Positions 33,109 to 41,256 of a stretch of DNA of 59,362 nt are shown here, one piece after another. The translations under genes and the position numbers were made by a program. Each line of letters starts with the position of its first letter. Positions within the stretch are counted from its first letter, which is position 1. Origin of the DNA: Anaerolineae bacterium (lineage in GTDB: Bacteria > Chloroflexota > Anaerolineae > Anaerolineales > Anaerolineaceae); assembly GCA_013178095.1 (NCBI GenBank), contig JABLXK010000018.1, positions 1 through 59,362 of the forward strand, in the 5' to 3' direction. The notes below the pieces were generated by a model. That model did no database searches, was not told the DNA's origin, and saw only the letters and a list, made by a program, of their open reading frames with translations.

Positions 33109-34494
33109 ATGGAATCCATTCTTACTGCGATTGGCGCATCACTTGCCAACCTTGGCGCTGTGATCGTACTGCCTATCGTAATTACCCTTCTTGGTTTGAT
33201 CTTGGGCATGAAATTTACCCAGGCAATCCGCAGCGGTCTGACGCTCGCAATCGCTTTCGTCGGTATTAACCTGACGGTAGGGCTGCTGGGTTCAAAAATG
33301 TCCGAGATCGGCACGGCCTTCTCGCAGAATACCGGCACTGGCCTGGATGTCGTTGACATCGGTTGGCCGGCTGCTTCTGCGTTGGCGTTTGGCACACCGG
33401 TCGGAAATGCCATTATCCCGATTGGTATCGTGATCAACATCGTTATGATTTTCCTCGGCTTGACCAAGACCTTGGACGTCGACATCTGGAATTTCTGGCA
33501 TCAGGCTTTCATCGGCGCAGTGGTCACGTTTGTTACCGGCAGTTTCGCGCTCGGTTTGTTTGCCGCTGCCGTTACCCTGATCATGGCTCTCTGGCTGGCT
33601 GACTGGTCGCAACCCATCATCGAAAAATACTTCAAGATGCCCGGCATCTCTTTCCCGCATCTGCAATCGGCTGGTTACATGTTCCTGGCTGCCCCATTCG
33701 CGGTGCTCCTGAACAAGATTCCTTTCCTGCGTAAACTAAAATTGGATCCCGATTCCATCCGCAAGCGCATCGGTATCCTGGGCGAACCTATCTTCCTCGG
33801 CTTGTTCATCGGTGTTATCCTGGCTGCCCTGGCTCGCGAAGATGCCACCTCGGTCATCACCACCGGTATCAATGTGGCCGCTGTCATGCTCCTCATCCCC
33901 AGGATGGTCGGTATCTTGATGGAAGGGCTAACCCCCGTGGCGGATGCTGCCCGTAAATTCATGCAGAAATATGCCAAGGGCCGTGAAATCTACATCGGTC
34001 TTGATTCCGCAGTCCTGATCGGCAGCCCGGCTGTAATTGCCTCCGGTCTGTTGATGATCCCGGCTGAAATCGGCCTGGCTCTGCTGCTGTCATCTGTTGG
34101 CAACCGCACCCTGCCCTTCATCGACCTGGCGGATGGCGTATTCGTCACAGCCATGCTGGCGCCATTAGTGGCTGGTGATGTGCTGTTGACGGTTATCCTG
34201 GGCTCAATTGTGATGGGCATCGGCCTCATGGGTGCCACCTGGTTGGCTCCCGCGGTCACCGATATGGTCGCTAAAGCCGGTTCCATCGATATCCCTGCCG
34301 GTTATTCCAACTACACCGTGATGAGCGATGCAGCTATTCCACATTCCTACATCATGTATTTCATCTTCAAGAGCCCGGTTATGATTGCGATCGTGCTCAG
34401 CCTGGTATTCATGGTCTTCCATTATTTCATTTCGAAAAAATGGACTCTGGGCACCAAGGTTCTTGCTGATGCCAAAGAGACAGAAGCAAAATAA
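33109..34494 (+). CDS. PTS galactitol-type IIC component
   Basis: 461 residues, eleven or so membrane segments, GatC/SgcC family. Characteristic stretches are IVLPIVITLLGLILGMKFTQAIRSGLTLAIAFVGINL, DVVDIGWPAASALAFGTPVGN, DVDIWNFWHQAF, YIGLDSAVLIGSPAVIASGLLMIP and FIDLADGVFVTAMLAP. It forms the sugar channel; the substrate is unknown but should be a galactitol-like polyol or pentose. It follows the IIB gene by 18 bases. A hairpin at 34531 separates it from the rest of the locus. Confidence 0.93.
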   Translation: MESILTAIGASLANLGAVIVLPIVITLLGLILGMKFTQAIRSGLTLAIAFVGINLTVGLLGSKMSEIGTAFSQNTGTGLDVVDIGWPAASALAFGTPVGNAIIPIGIVINIVMIFLGLTKTLDVDIWNFWHQAFIGAVVTFVTGSFALGLFAAAVTLIMALWLADWSQPIIEKYFKMPGISFPHLQSAGYMFLAAPFAVLLNKIPFLRKLKLDPDSIRKRIGILGEPIFLGLFIGVILAALAREDATSVITTGINVAAVMLLIPRMVGILMEGLTPVADAARKFMQKYAKGREIYIGLDSAVLIGSPAVIASGLLMIPAEIGLALLLSSVGNRTLPFIDLADGVFVTAMLAPLVAGDVLLTVILGSIVMGIGLMGATWLAPAVTDMVAKAGSIDIPAGYSNYTVMSDAAIPHSYIMYFIFKSPVMIAIVLSLVFMVFHYFISKKWTLGTKVLADAKETEAK

Positions 34495-34530
34495 GTACGG
34501 AAAAAATTAATGGTAGCTGGTGGATCGTTG

Positions 34531-34558
34531 GGAGTTGTGGCAGCAATGCCACAACTCC
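34531..34558 (+). terminator. strong hairpin after the plus-strand IIC gene
   Basis: GGAGTTGTGGCA (34531-34542), loop GCAA, TGCCACAACTCC (34547-34558): a perfect 12-bp stem with a GNRA-type tetraloop, then TGTTTAAAG. The T tract is short, so it may act as a partial terminator or an mRNA 3' stabiliser for the IIB-IIC part. Confidence 0.6.
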
Positions 34559-34582
34559 TGTTTAAAGAAAAATCGGTGCTAA

Positions 34583-34963
34583 ATGCTTAAAACACTGGTC
34601 GCGCTTATGTTAGGTCCATGGGGATTGAAAGTATTGGATTATTATCTGCAACACGATGCAATCATCAATTCCATCGTATTCATGTACGGCGTACTCCTGG
34701 TCTTGGCTCATTATAATTACAGCAAGATCAGCGAGAGAATCATGGCGCAGCTCCCCAAACCCGCAAAAAAGAAAAACGACAAGTCGGCTGTAAAGATCGA
34801 TATTGCCAAAGCTATTTCTGAGGGAAAGAACTTTCCCCTCGTGGCTGGAAATATCAGCCTTTTCCCCAAGAGACTTTCGGTGGAGGCGGTCAAAGATTGT
34901 CTGCTCAAAGATAAAAAATGGAAAGAGGCCTTGCAAGGCAGAGAAGTCCATTTTGTTGAATAA
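34583..34963 (+). CDS. small membrane-associated protein of unknown function in the PTS locus
   Basis: 126 residues; not recognised. Residues about 1-45 contain one or two hydrophobic stretches (LKTLVALMLGPWGLKVL and INSIVFMYGVLLVLAH). A Lys/Pro-rich hinge (LPKPAKKKNDKS) and a soluble charged C-terminal part follow. It lies between the IIC and the class II aldolase genes, all on the same strand, suggesting an accessory role in sugar uptake or in positioning the enzyme (inference). Confidence 0.65.
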   Translation: MLKTLVALMLGPWGLKVLDYYLQHDAIINSIVFMYGVLLVLAHYNYSKISERIMAQLPKPAKKKNDKSAVKIDIAKAISEGKNFPLVAGNISLFPKRLSVEAVKDCLLKDKKWKEALQGREVHFVE

Positions 34964-35069
34964 TCTTGTAGCGAATAAAAAATCTCTCCCTGAAGAAACC
35001 TTTAGCGCAAGTTGCAAAAATATGAACCGGTAAATAATCTGATAGAGTCATAAAAAAAAAGGAAGCACA

Positions 35070-35711
35070 ATGTTGGAAAAATTAAAACAGCGTGTCTTGG
35101 AATCATTGCTGGAACTTCCCGTAAATAATTTAGTCTGTTTAACCAGCGGAAACGTCAGCGCGCGTGATCCTGAGTCGGGACTGGTGGTGATCAAGCCCAG
35201 CGGGGTGCCCTATCAAAAACTGAAAACCGAATCTCTGGTTGTTGTCGATATGGAAGGGAAAGTCGTTGAAGGCACATTGAAACCCTCATCAGATACTGCC
35301 AGCCATTTGTTTATTTATAGTCGGATGAACAATATCATGGGCATCACGCATACCCATTCCCCTTACGCTACCGCTTTCGCTGCAGCGGCAATGCCAGTGC
35401 CGGTTTACTTTACAGAAACGGCTGAAGAATTTGGGGCTGAGATTCCCTGTTCAGATTTCGTTCTGATCGGCGATCAAGCTATTGGCGAGCAGGTGGTTAA
35501 ATATGGCGCGCAAGCGCACGCAGTGATTCTGAAAAAGCATGGTTTATTCACTATCGGCGAATCGCCTGAAAAGGCAGTCGCTCTCGCGATCCTGGCGGAA
35601 AATTCCGCATATATTGCCTGGTTGAGCCTCCAGATAGGGAAGCCGCAACCGATTTCCGAAAAAGAAATCGCAGCTTTATATTACCGCCAACAGAATATTT
35701 ACGGGCAATAA
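35070..35711 (+). CDS. class II aldolase/adducin family, L-ribulose-5-phosphate 4-epimerase-like
   Basis: 213 residues. Zinc ligands and substrate motifs are visible: LTSGNVSARD, VIKPSGVPY, the His pair HTHSPYATAFA, and KKHGLFTIGE. The C-terminus YYRQQNIYGQ resembles AraD/UlaF/SgbE (which end in an AYYGQ-like form), so an epimerase acting on a ketopentose phosphate is the best guess; an L-fuculose-phosphate-type aldolase is the alternative. It is the only catabolic enzyme of the plus-strand locus. AAGGAAG lies just upstream. Confidence 0.85.
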   Translation: MLEKLKQRVLESLLELPVNNLVCLTSGNVSARDPESGLVVIKPSGVPYQKLKTESLVVVDMEGKVVEGTLKPSSDTASHLFIYSRMNNIMGITHTHSPYATAFAAAAMPVPVYFTETAEEFGAEIPCSDFVLIGDQAIGEQVVKYGAQAHAVILKKHGLFTIGESPEKAVALAILAENSAYIAWLSLQIGKPQPISEKEIAALYYRQQNIYGQ

Positions 35712-35795
35712 ACCCTGTTCTTGTCCCTGAAAAATCCGGTTTACCCTTGCCTTGCTCAAACTGGTGAAACTCTACCACCCAATCAAAAGTTAATA

Positions 35796-35835
35796 AAAAG
35801 CTGCCCCATTCAACGGTATTGAAGGGGCAGCTTTT
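35796..35835. terminator. bidirectional terminator between the two convergent PTS loci
   Basis: AAAAGCTGCCCC...TTCAA pairs with TTGAA-GGGGCAGCTTTT with one bulged base. A and T runs on both sides allow it to stop the epimerase transcript and the minus-strand IIB transcript, which ends 9 bases away. Confidence 0.88.
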
Positions 35836-35843
35836 CGTTTGGA

Positions 35844-36155
35844 TTATTTAGCGCCGTTTTTGGCTTCCTGGATTTCCTTGACCTTGGCGACGATTTGGGC
35901 GAGCAATTCCTTTTCACCAACGCCGGTGATCAATGGGATCGCGCTGAATACCGGTTTGTCCGTTTTGACGGTCACTTGGGCGTTGCTCACAACCATATCG
36001 TAACTGCCGATGCGTGATGCGAGCTCATTGTTGCCGGTGCCGTCAATATGCACGTATAACTTTTCCTTTTCAAGTGCCTCGCGCAGTTTGAAGGCTGCGT
36101 GCATCGCCATGGCCACACCGGAACCGCAGACTACTATGATTTTTACTTTATACAT
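35844..36155 (-). CDS. PTS galactitol-type IIB component (SgcB-like)
   Basis: 103 residues from the ATG at 36155, which has GAGG 5 bases upstream; a GTG six bases earlier is possible. The phospho-cysteine is Cys10 in IIVVCGSGVAMAMHAA, and the end IPLITGVGEKELLAQIV matches the other IIB in the window. It is the last gene of the minus-strand locus, after the IIA gene. Corresponds by content to SgcB of the E. coli sgc cluster. Confidence 0.9.
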   Translation of the reverse strand: MYKVKIIVVCGSGVAMAMHAAFKLREALEKEKLYVHIDGTGNNELASRIGSYDMVVSNAQVTVKTDKPVFSAIPLITGVGEKELLAQIVAKVKEIQEAKNGAK

Positions 36156-36208
36156 CTTCACCTCACATTAATGATTTTTATATTCCATACACGATAATGG
36201 TATGAATT

Positions 36209-36712
36209 TTATTTTCCTTTTTCGGACAATGACTTAATGTGATCAAGCATGGCTTGCTTGATTTCGGATTTGGTTTTCGCCTCTTTGATCTTTGTTAGTG
36301 CTGCATCATCTTCGAGAATGAATATGATCTTGCGCAAGACCGGGATAACCAATTTGGCATCGTGGATAGCCAGCATGATGATAATCTCAACCTTGACCTC
36401 AACGTCCGGCGAACCCATCATGTAAAAAGTGGTCGGACTCGCCAGCGTTGCGATGGCAATCGCCGGTTTTATAACGTGTTCGGTATCCGTATGCGGGACG
36501 GCTACGCCTGCAACCCTGGCCGGAAGTCCGGTTGGATAAGTGATCTCGCGATTCAGAACTGCTTGCGTATAGGTGTCCTTTACGTATCCATTCTCAAACA
36601 GCAATCCTCCTAATTTTCGGATGATTTCCTCGCGCGTTTTGATCGATTCCTTGACCAAAATCATCTTCTCATCGATGGCGAAATCAACCGCTGTGTTATC
36701 CATATTATCCAT
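36209..36712 (-). CDS. PTS fructose/galactitol-type IIA component (SgcA-like)
   Basis: 167 residues of the PTS_EIIA_2 fold. The phosphorylated histidine is His74 in VAVPHTDTEHV; other family segments are TREEIIRKLGGLLFENGYV, NREITYPTGLPA and LRKIIFILEDD. It takes phosphate from HPr and gives it to IIB. It is the only IIA in the window, so both sugar loci may depend on it. Two in-frame ATGs (36712 and 36703) are possible starts. Confidence 0.92.
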   Translation of the reverse strand: MDNMDNTAVDFAIDEKMILVKESIKTREEIIRKLGGLLFENGYVKDTYTQAVLNREITYPTGLPARVAGVAVPHTDTEHVIKPAIAIATLASPTTFYMMGSPDVEVKVEIIIMLAIHDAKLVIPVLRKIIFILEDDAALTKIKEAKTKSEIKQAMLDHIKSLSEKGK

Positions 36713-36733
36713 AATTAAATGATCACTTTCAAA

Positions 36734-37375
36734 TTAAATTTCTTTCATCTTCTTGATGTTTTCGGCAATGCGGTTTTCGCGGAAAACACCGCGGCCGGAT
36801 ACGACGATATCAGCGCCTGCCTTGAGGGCATCCTGGATATTTTCGGCTGTAAAACCGCCGTCGACCTCCCATTGGATGTGTTCCAAACCTTTTTGTCGTT
36901 TGCCTTCTGTGACCTTGCTCAGCACGCTTGGCAAGTAAGCGCATTCATCGACTTCGGGTTCAGTGGTGAGGATCAACACGAAAGACAGGAATGGCAGGTA
37001 ATGAGCCAGGTCGGGCAGAGGCGTTTTGGGATTGAAAGCCAGCCCGGCGTGCATGCCTGCCTGGTGGATCATTCCCAAAGTTCTCCGTGGATACGGGCAG
37101 GCTTCATAATGCACTGAAACCATTTGAACGCCGATTTCACTCAAAGTCGGAATGATCCATTCCGGATTGTTGATCATAAGATGCACGTCGAAAGGCAAAT
37201 CAGTCAGAGGGCGTAATACTTTGACTACATTTACGCCCAATGACATCATCGGAACAAAATTGCCATCTTCGAGATCGAAATGCAGGATGTCCGCGCCGGC
37301 TTTTTGCAAATCCTCCACAGCCTGGGCAAGGTGCGCCAGGGGTGCGGATACCAGCGACGGTGCGATTTTTACCAT
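36734..37375 (-). CDS. ribulose-phosphate 3-epimerase family protein (SgcE-like)
   Basis: 213 residues, TIM-barrel. Metal ligands and family motifs are present: IAPSLVSA, LHFDLEDGNFVP (His32, Asp34), FDVHLMI, VHYEA, LAFNPKTPL and EVDGG. The usual NPGFGGQ phosphate-loop motif is replaced by TTEPEVDECAYLP, which recalls SgcE/AlsE-type relatives rather than housekeeping Rpe. Therefore it probably epimerises the PTS-derived sugar phosphate (inference). It is six bases from the SgcQ-like gene. Confidence 0.85.
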   Translation of the reverse strand: MVKIAPSLVSAPLAHLAQAVEDLQKAGADILHFDLEDGNFVPMMSLGVNVVKVLRPLTDLPFDVHLMINNPEWIIPTLSEIGVQMVSVHYEACPYPRRTLGMIHQAGMHAGLAFNPKTPLPDLAHYLPFLSFVLILTTEPEVDECAYLPSVLSKVTEGKRQKGLEHIQWEVDGGFTAENIQDALKAGADIVVSGRGVFRENRIAENIKKMKEI

Positions 37376-37381
37376 TTTCGA

Positions 37382-38203
37382 TTAGCCCCCGAAATTCTTG
37401 CGAAAATCTTTCACCTTGTTCATGAAAGCTTTTACGCGCGTTACGTCAACCTGGTTGTTAAAAATTCCGTCATACTTGAAAGTCGTTGCAACCACGGCGC
37501 CGTCAGCCAGGCTCAATTGTTCTTCAACCGTCTCAAGCCGGACGCCGGTATTGGCAAACACAACGGTCTGGGGAACCGCATCTTTGACTCTCTTTAACAC
37601 AGTCGCATCTGTTTTCGAACCGGCGGTTAAACCTGAGACGCAAAGCGCATCCGGCAGGTGGTTGAACACGGTTGACCGGGCTACTTCAGCAATGTCGCGG
37701 TCTGCCAGATAGCGGGCTGCTTCAGGGACGATGTTGAACAGCAATTTTACATTTTCTGCTCCAACCTCATGCTGGTGGCGTACGATTTCGCCGCAATTCG
37801 TGTTCCATAAACCAAAATCGCTGGCGTACACCCCGGAAAAGATCTCGCGCACGAATTTGCCGTCTACTGCGGCAGCCAGGTCAAGCGAGGCGTAGGGATC
37901 CCATAGCACGTTGACGCCATACGGGATGGTGATTTCGTGCATCAATTCGCCGATGACCCTGGCCATTGCGGCGGTTGTTTCGGTCTTTACTTTCAATAAA
38001 TATGGCATGCTGAATTCATTCGAAAACATTACGCCATCCACGCCGCCTTCCTGCAAAGCAAGCAAGTCTTCTCTGGCCGCTTTGATCACTTTTTTCATGC
38101 CGCCGCTTTTATCATAACCGGGATCTCCTGGCATGGCTTGCAAGTGGCACATCGCGATAATCGGTTTTTCTGTGTTAAATATCTCTTTTGTCCAGTAATT
38201 CAT
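37382..38203 (-). CDS. BtpA/SgcQ family protein
   Basis: 273 residues, TIM-barrel-like. Recognisable family parts are IIAMCHLQAMPGDPGY at the N-terminus, EGGVDGVMFSNEFSMPY, GVNVLWDPYASLDLAAA, VREIFSGVYASDFG and LCVSGLTAG. BtpA was linked to photosystem I stability in cyanobacteria; SgcQ is its relative in the E. coli sgc locus. The reaction is unknown in both. Here it is embedded among sugar-PTS genes, which supports a carbohydrate role. Confidence 0.9.
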   Translation of the reverse strand: MNYWTKEIFNTEKPIIAMCHLQAMPGDPGYDKSGGMKKVIKAAREDLLALQEGGVDGVMFSNEFSMPYLLKVKTETTAAMARVIGELMHEITIPYGVNVLWDPYASLDLAAAVDGKFVREIFSGVYASDFGLWNTNCGEIVRHQHEVGAENVKLLFNIVPEAARYLADRDIAEVARSTVFNHLPDALCVSGLTAGSKTDATVLKRVKDAVPQTVVFANTGVRLETVEEQLSLADGAVVATTFKYDGIFNNQVDVTRVKAFMNKVKDFRKNFGG

Positions 38204-38239
38204 TTCTATCTCCGTAAACTATTAATAAATTTATTTATA

Positions 38240-39340
38240 TTACACGCCGCGTCGTAAATCCAGTTTGTGATCAAAATTTCCGACAATCGTATTCAGCGCT
38301 TTAATTGCTGCTTCGATATCCCTGACGTCCGCCGTTTCAATTGGCGAGTGGGAGTAGCGCATTGGAACTGCGAAATGCGCCATGGCTGTTCCTTGCGTGC
38401 CTGCGACCACTGTGAACGCGTCGTCGGTGATGACGCCTAATACGATATCGCGTTGCCATGGGATTTTCAGGTCGTCGAGGGTTTTTTCAATGAAGAGTCT
38501 CAATGGCGGATTGGGGATGATACCGGCCAGCGTGCCGCGGCCGTGGAAATTCATCTGGGTAACCGCCGGGCCTTTGCCGAGGCTCATATCGTATTTAAAG
38601 TTCAAATCCGGAGTGTCGCAGGCGATGGTGATGTCCACACAGATGGCGGCATCGGGTTCAAGTTTGTAGAAAACCGGCAATACGCCGCGGATGTTGAATT
38701 CTTCCTGGGTAGAGGCTACCACGTAAACCGTTCCGGCTGGTGGATTTTGTTTGAGATGCTCAGCCAACGCGATCAACATCAGGCAGCCGATGCGGTTATC
38801 AAGCGTTTTGCTGGTGATCAGGTGTTCGCCGATTTGTTCGAAGTGATGATGATAGGTAACCGCGCTGCCGATGTCGATCCCTTTCGCCTTGACTTCCATG
38901 TCGGAATTGGCGCCGATATCGATGTACATTTTGTCGGTGGTTGGAACGGTCAATTTGGCTTCTGCCGGCGTGAGATGATGGGCGTAAGTTCCGACGATAC
39001 CGACTACGTGGCTCTTGCCGTCAATGCTGTGGATATCTAAAAATTGGCCCATCAGGGTCTTTTCTGGAACGCCGCCGATGCGGTCAAAGCGCAGGTAGCC
39101 GTTTTTCTCGACTTTTTTGATCATCAAACCTAATTCGTCCACGTGCGCGAAAACCAGCATGCTGGGTTCTTTTTCATCTTTTCCCTTGAACGTCGCAATC
39201 ACATTGCCTAATCGGTCGATTTCAACGTCATCCGTTAGTGCTTTGAACCTTGCGGCCATTTCCCGCACCATGTTATCTTCCATGCCGGACAAGGCCGGAA
39301 TGCTGGTCAGGTGCCTGAGTTCTTCAACAATAGATTTCAT
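38240..39340 (-). CDS. M42 family metallohydrolase (SgcX/FrvX-like)
   Basis: 366 residues. Two-metal ligands of the M42 aminopeptidase/glucanase family are readable: VFAHVDELGL (His and Asp), DNRIGCLML (bridging Asp), STQEEFNIRG (catalytic Glu pair), CVDIT (Asp) and the C-terminal YSHSPIE (His). Peptidase activity is known in the family, but relatives in PTS loci (FrvX, SgcX) may act on a different amide or glycoside-like bond. No signal peptide, so it acts in the cytoplasm, presumably on a phosphorylated import product (inference). Confidence 0.9.
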   Translation of the reverse strand: MKSIVEELRHLTSIPALSGMEDNMVREMAARFKALTDDVEIDRLGNVIATFKGKDEKEPSMLVFAHVDELGLMIKKVEKNGYLRFDRIGGVPEKTLMGQFLDIHSIDGKSHVVGIVGTYAHHLTPAEAKLTVPTTDKMYIDIGANSDMEVKAKGIDIGSAVTYHHHFEQIGEHLITSKTLDNRIGCLMLIALAEHLKQNPPAGTVYVVASTQEEFNIRGVLPVFYKLEPDAAICVDITIACDTPDLNFKYDMSLGKGPAVTQMNFHGRGTLAGIIPNPPLRLFIEKTLDDLKIPWQRDIVLGVITDDAFTVVAGTQGTAMAHFAVPMRYSHSPIETADVRDIEAAIKALNTIVGNFDHKLDLRRGV

Positions 39341-39364
39341 TCTTGCTCCTTCATGAGTAATATT

Positions 39365-40105
39365 TTAACCGACATACATACGTCCGCCGTCAGCCACGAT
39401 GATTTCTCCGTTGACGAAACTGGATAAATCCGAACACAAAAAAAGCACAACGTTGGCGACATCTTCCGGGTACCCGATACGGCGGACAGGCATTTGCGGG
39501 ATGTAATGCGCCTGCATTTCCTCTTCACTGGCATAGCGCGTCATGATCATGTCGCTCATGATCACAGCCGGCATCACGGCGTTGACCAGGATGCCGAGAG
39601 GCGCGTAAGTTTTGGCCTGGTAGCGTGTGAGGGAATAAGCGCCGGCTTTGGTGGCAACGTACTGCGGAATACCGGTTCCTCCGGTGAGAACGCAAGTGGA
39701 AGTGATGTTGACGATGCGGCCGCTGCCTCTCTCAGCCATGTGGTCTTTAACCGCTTCGGAACAGAAATGAAGCGCCTTCACGTGAATCGCGTAGCTCTTA
39801 TCCCAATCCGCCACAACTCCGGCATTGTTGACCAGGATATCAATCCTTCCGAATTGCGCTAATGCATCCTTGACCAATTCTCTGCAATTTTCTTCAACGG
39901 AAATATCTTTTTGAATGTAAAAAGGCTGCTTGCCTGTCAGCCCGATCTCATCCAATACCGGTTTCACGGTCTCTTGTGAAACAATGTCGTCGATCACCAC
40001 CTGCGCTCCGGCTTTCGCCAGTAAATTCGCGGTGGCTTTTCCGATTCCTTTTGCCGCACCGGTGACAATCGCGACTTTTCCATCCAGATCAATTGTGTAA
40101 GCCAT
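39365..40105 (-). CDS. short-chain dehydrogenase/reductase
   Basis: 246 residues. Cofactor motif VTGAAKGIGKATA, the LVNNAGV motif, catalytic Ser in NITSTC and YVATK (Tyr-x-x-x-Lys) are all present. Likely oxidises or reduces a polyol or sugar phosphate with NAD(P). It is nine bases downstream of the zinc alcohol dehydrogenase and in the middle of the sgc-like locus; E. coli sgc has no such enzyme. Confidence 0.92.
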   Translation of the reverse strand: MAYTIDLDGKVAIVTGAAKGIGKATANLLAKAGAQVVIDDIVSQETVKPVLDEIGLTGKQPFYIQKDISVEENCRELVKDALAQFGRIDILVNNAGVVADWDKSYAIHVKALHFCSEAVKDHMAERGSGRIVNITSTCVLTGGTGIPQYVATKAGAYSLTRYQAKTYAPLGILVNAVMPAVIMSDMIMTRYASEEEMQAHYIPQMPVRRIGYPEDVANVVLFLCSDLSSFVNGEIIVADGGRMYVG

Positions 40106-40113
40106 ATTTATTC

Positions 40114-41142
40114 CTAAAAATTAATCACGCATTTAAGGCTCTCATTGCGGCTGACAGTTTGGAGGATCGCATCCGACAGGTTTTCAAGCGGGTAGCGGTG
40201 GCTGATCAATTTGTCGGCAGATACGTCGCCGCTCGCGATCAAATCCAGGGCCATGCGGGTATCCAGGTGATCCGCGGAATACGTCGAAGTGAGAGTGATT
40301 TCGTTGAAAAATATGTATGAAGGGAACAGGGGTATCGATTCCTCCGGCTTGGGAGTGGCAAAAAAGACCACCGTCCCGCCTTTATTCGCCAGCCGCATTC
40401 CCAGGTTCATCGCGCTGATATCTTTTGCGGCGATGAAAACTTTATCGGCGCCATCGGAATGAAACAAGTCTCTTAACCTGGCAGCTTCCTTTTCGGGATC
40501 TTTGTCCGGCACCAATACATACGGGGCTCCGAACTCTTTTGCCTTCCGGATGCGCCAGTCCAGGACTTCATAAACGACCAATTTCCGAACTCCCCAGTAG
40601 AGCAGGCATTGGATGAACATCAATCCCATCGCGCCGGTTCCGATTAAAGCCACCGAATCGCCGGCTTTGATTCCGGCTTTCCTGATGGCGTGAATGACGC
40701 ATGCCAACGGTTCGACTAATGTTCCGGCCTCAAAACTGACATTCTCCGGGAGCAGCAGGGTATCCTTGGCAGCATGTTCGCCGGAAGCGATAAAATATTC
40801 CGAAAAACCGCCGGGTTGGACGTGGGTTTTTCGGTAATTTGCGCACATGGTAAAGTTTCCCCGCCGGCAGTGCTCGCAAACCAGACAGGGAACGTGGTGG
40901 TGAACGAATACGCGATCACCTTTTTTAAAATTATTAATTTCCTCGCCGACCTCTTCGATAATTCCGGCCGGTTCGTGCCCAAGCGTCAGGGGAGCGCGCG
41001 GCGTTAAATACCATTCCATGGTATCCGCGACACACACGCCGCAAGATTTGGTTTTGACCAGGATCTCGCTGCTTTTGGGCTGGGGGATGGGGCGGTCTTC
41101 CACCCGCACATCTTGATTATTATAATAAACGGCAACTTTCAT
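40114..41142 (-). CDS. zinc-dependent medium-chain alcohol/polyol dehydrogenase
   Basis: 342 residues. Catalytic-zinc region CGVCVADTMEW and GHEPAGIIEEVG; structural zinc CLVCEHCRRGNFTMC; Rossmann ALIGTGAMGLMFIQ. Similar to sorbitol, threonine or galactitol-1-phosphate dehydrogenases. The ATG at 41142 is preceded by AGGTG at a good distance. Its promoter would have to be read-through from the IIC transcript past the hairpin at 41166-41200. Confidence 0.92.
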   Translation of the reverse strand: MKVAVYYNNQDVRVEDRPIPQPKSSEILVKTKSCGVCVADTMEWYLTPRAPLTLGHEPAGIIEEVGEEINNFKKGDRVFVHHHVPCLVCEHCRRGNFTMCANYRKTHVQPGGFSEYFIASGEHAAKDTLLLPENVSFEAGTLVEPLACVIHAIRKAGIKAGDSVALIGTGAMGLMFIQCLLYWGVRKLVVYEVLDWRIRKAKEFGAPYVLVPDKDPEKEAARLRDLFHSDGADKVFIAAKDISAMNLGMRLANKGGTVVFFATPKPEESIPLFPSYIFFNEITLTSTYSADHLDTRMALDLIASGDVSADKLISHRYPLENLSDAILQTVSRNESLKCVINF

Positions 41143-41165
41143 CAAACACCTGATTTCTTTTTTCC

Positions 41166-41200
41166 AAAAAGCCGCCGCGGAAATAACACGGCGGCTTTTT
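41166..41200 (-). terminator. hairpin terminator after the minus-strand IIC gene
   Basis: AAAAAGCCGCCG (41166-41177) and CGGCGGCTTTTT (41189-41200) form a perfect 12-bp stem with A and T runs. It lies inside the locus, between the IIC gene and the dehydrogenase, 24 bases before the latter's start, so most transcripts should stop after IIC. Confidence 0.85.
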
Positions 41201-41256
41201 GGATGATGGTTTTGCGTAACTTTAGGTCAACACTAACAATAAAAAACTGCCAATAA

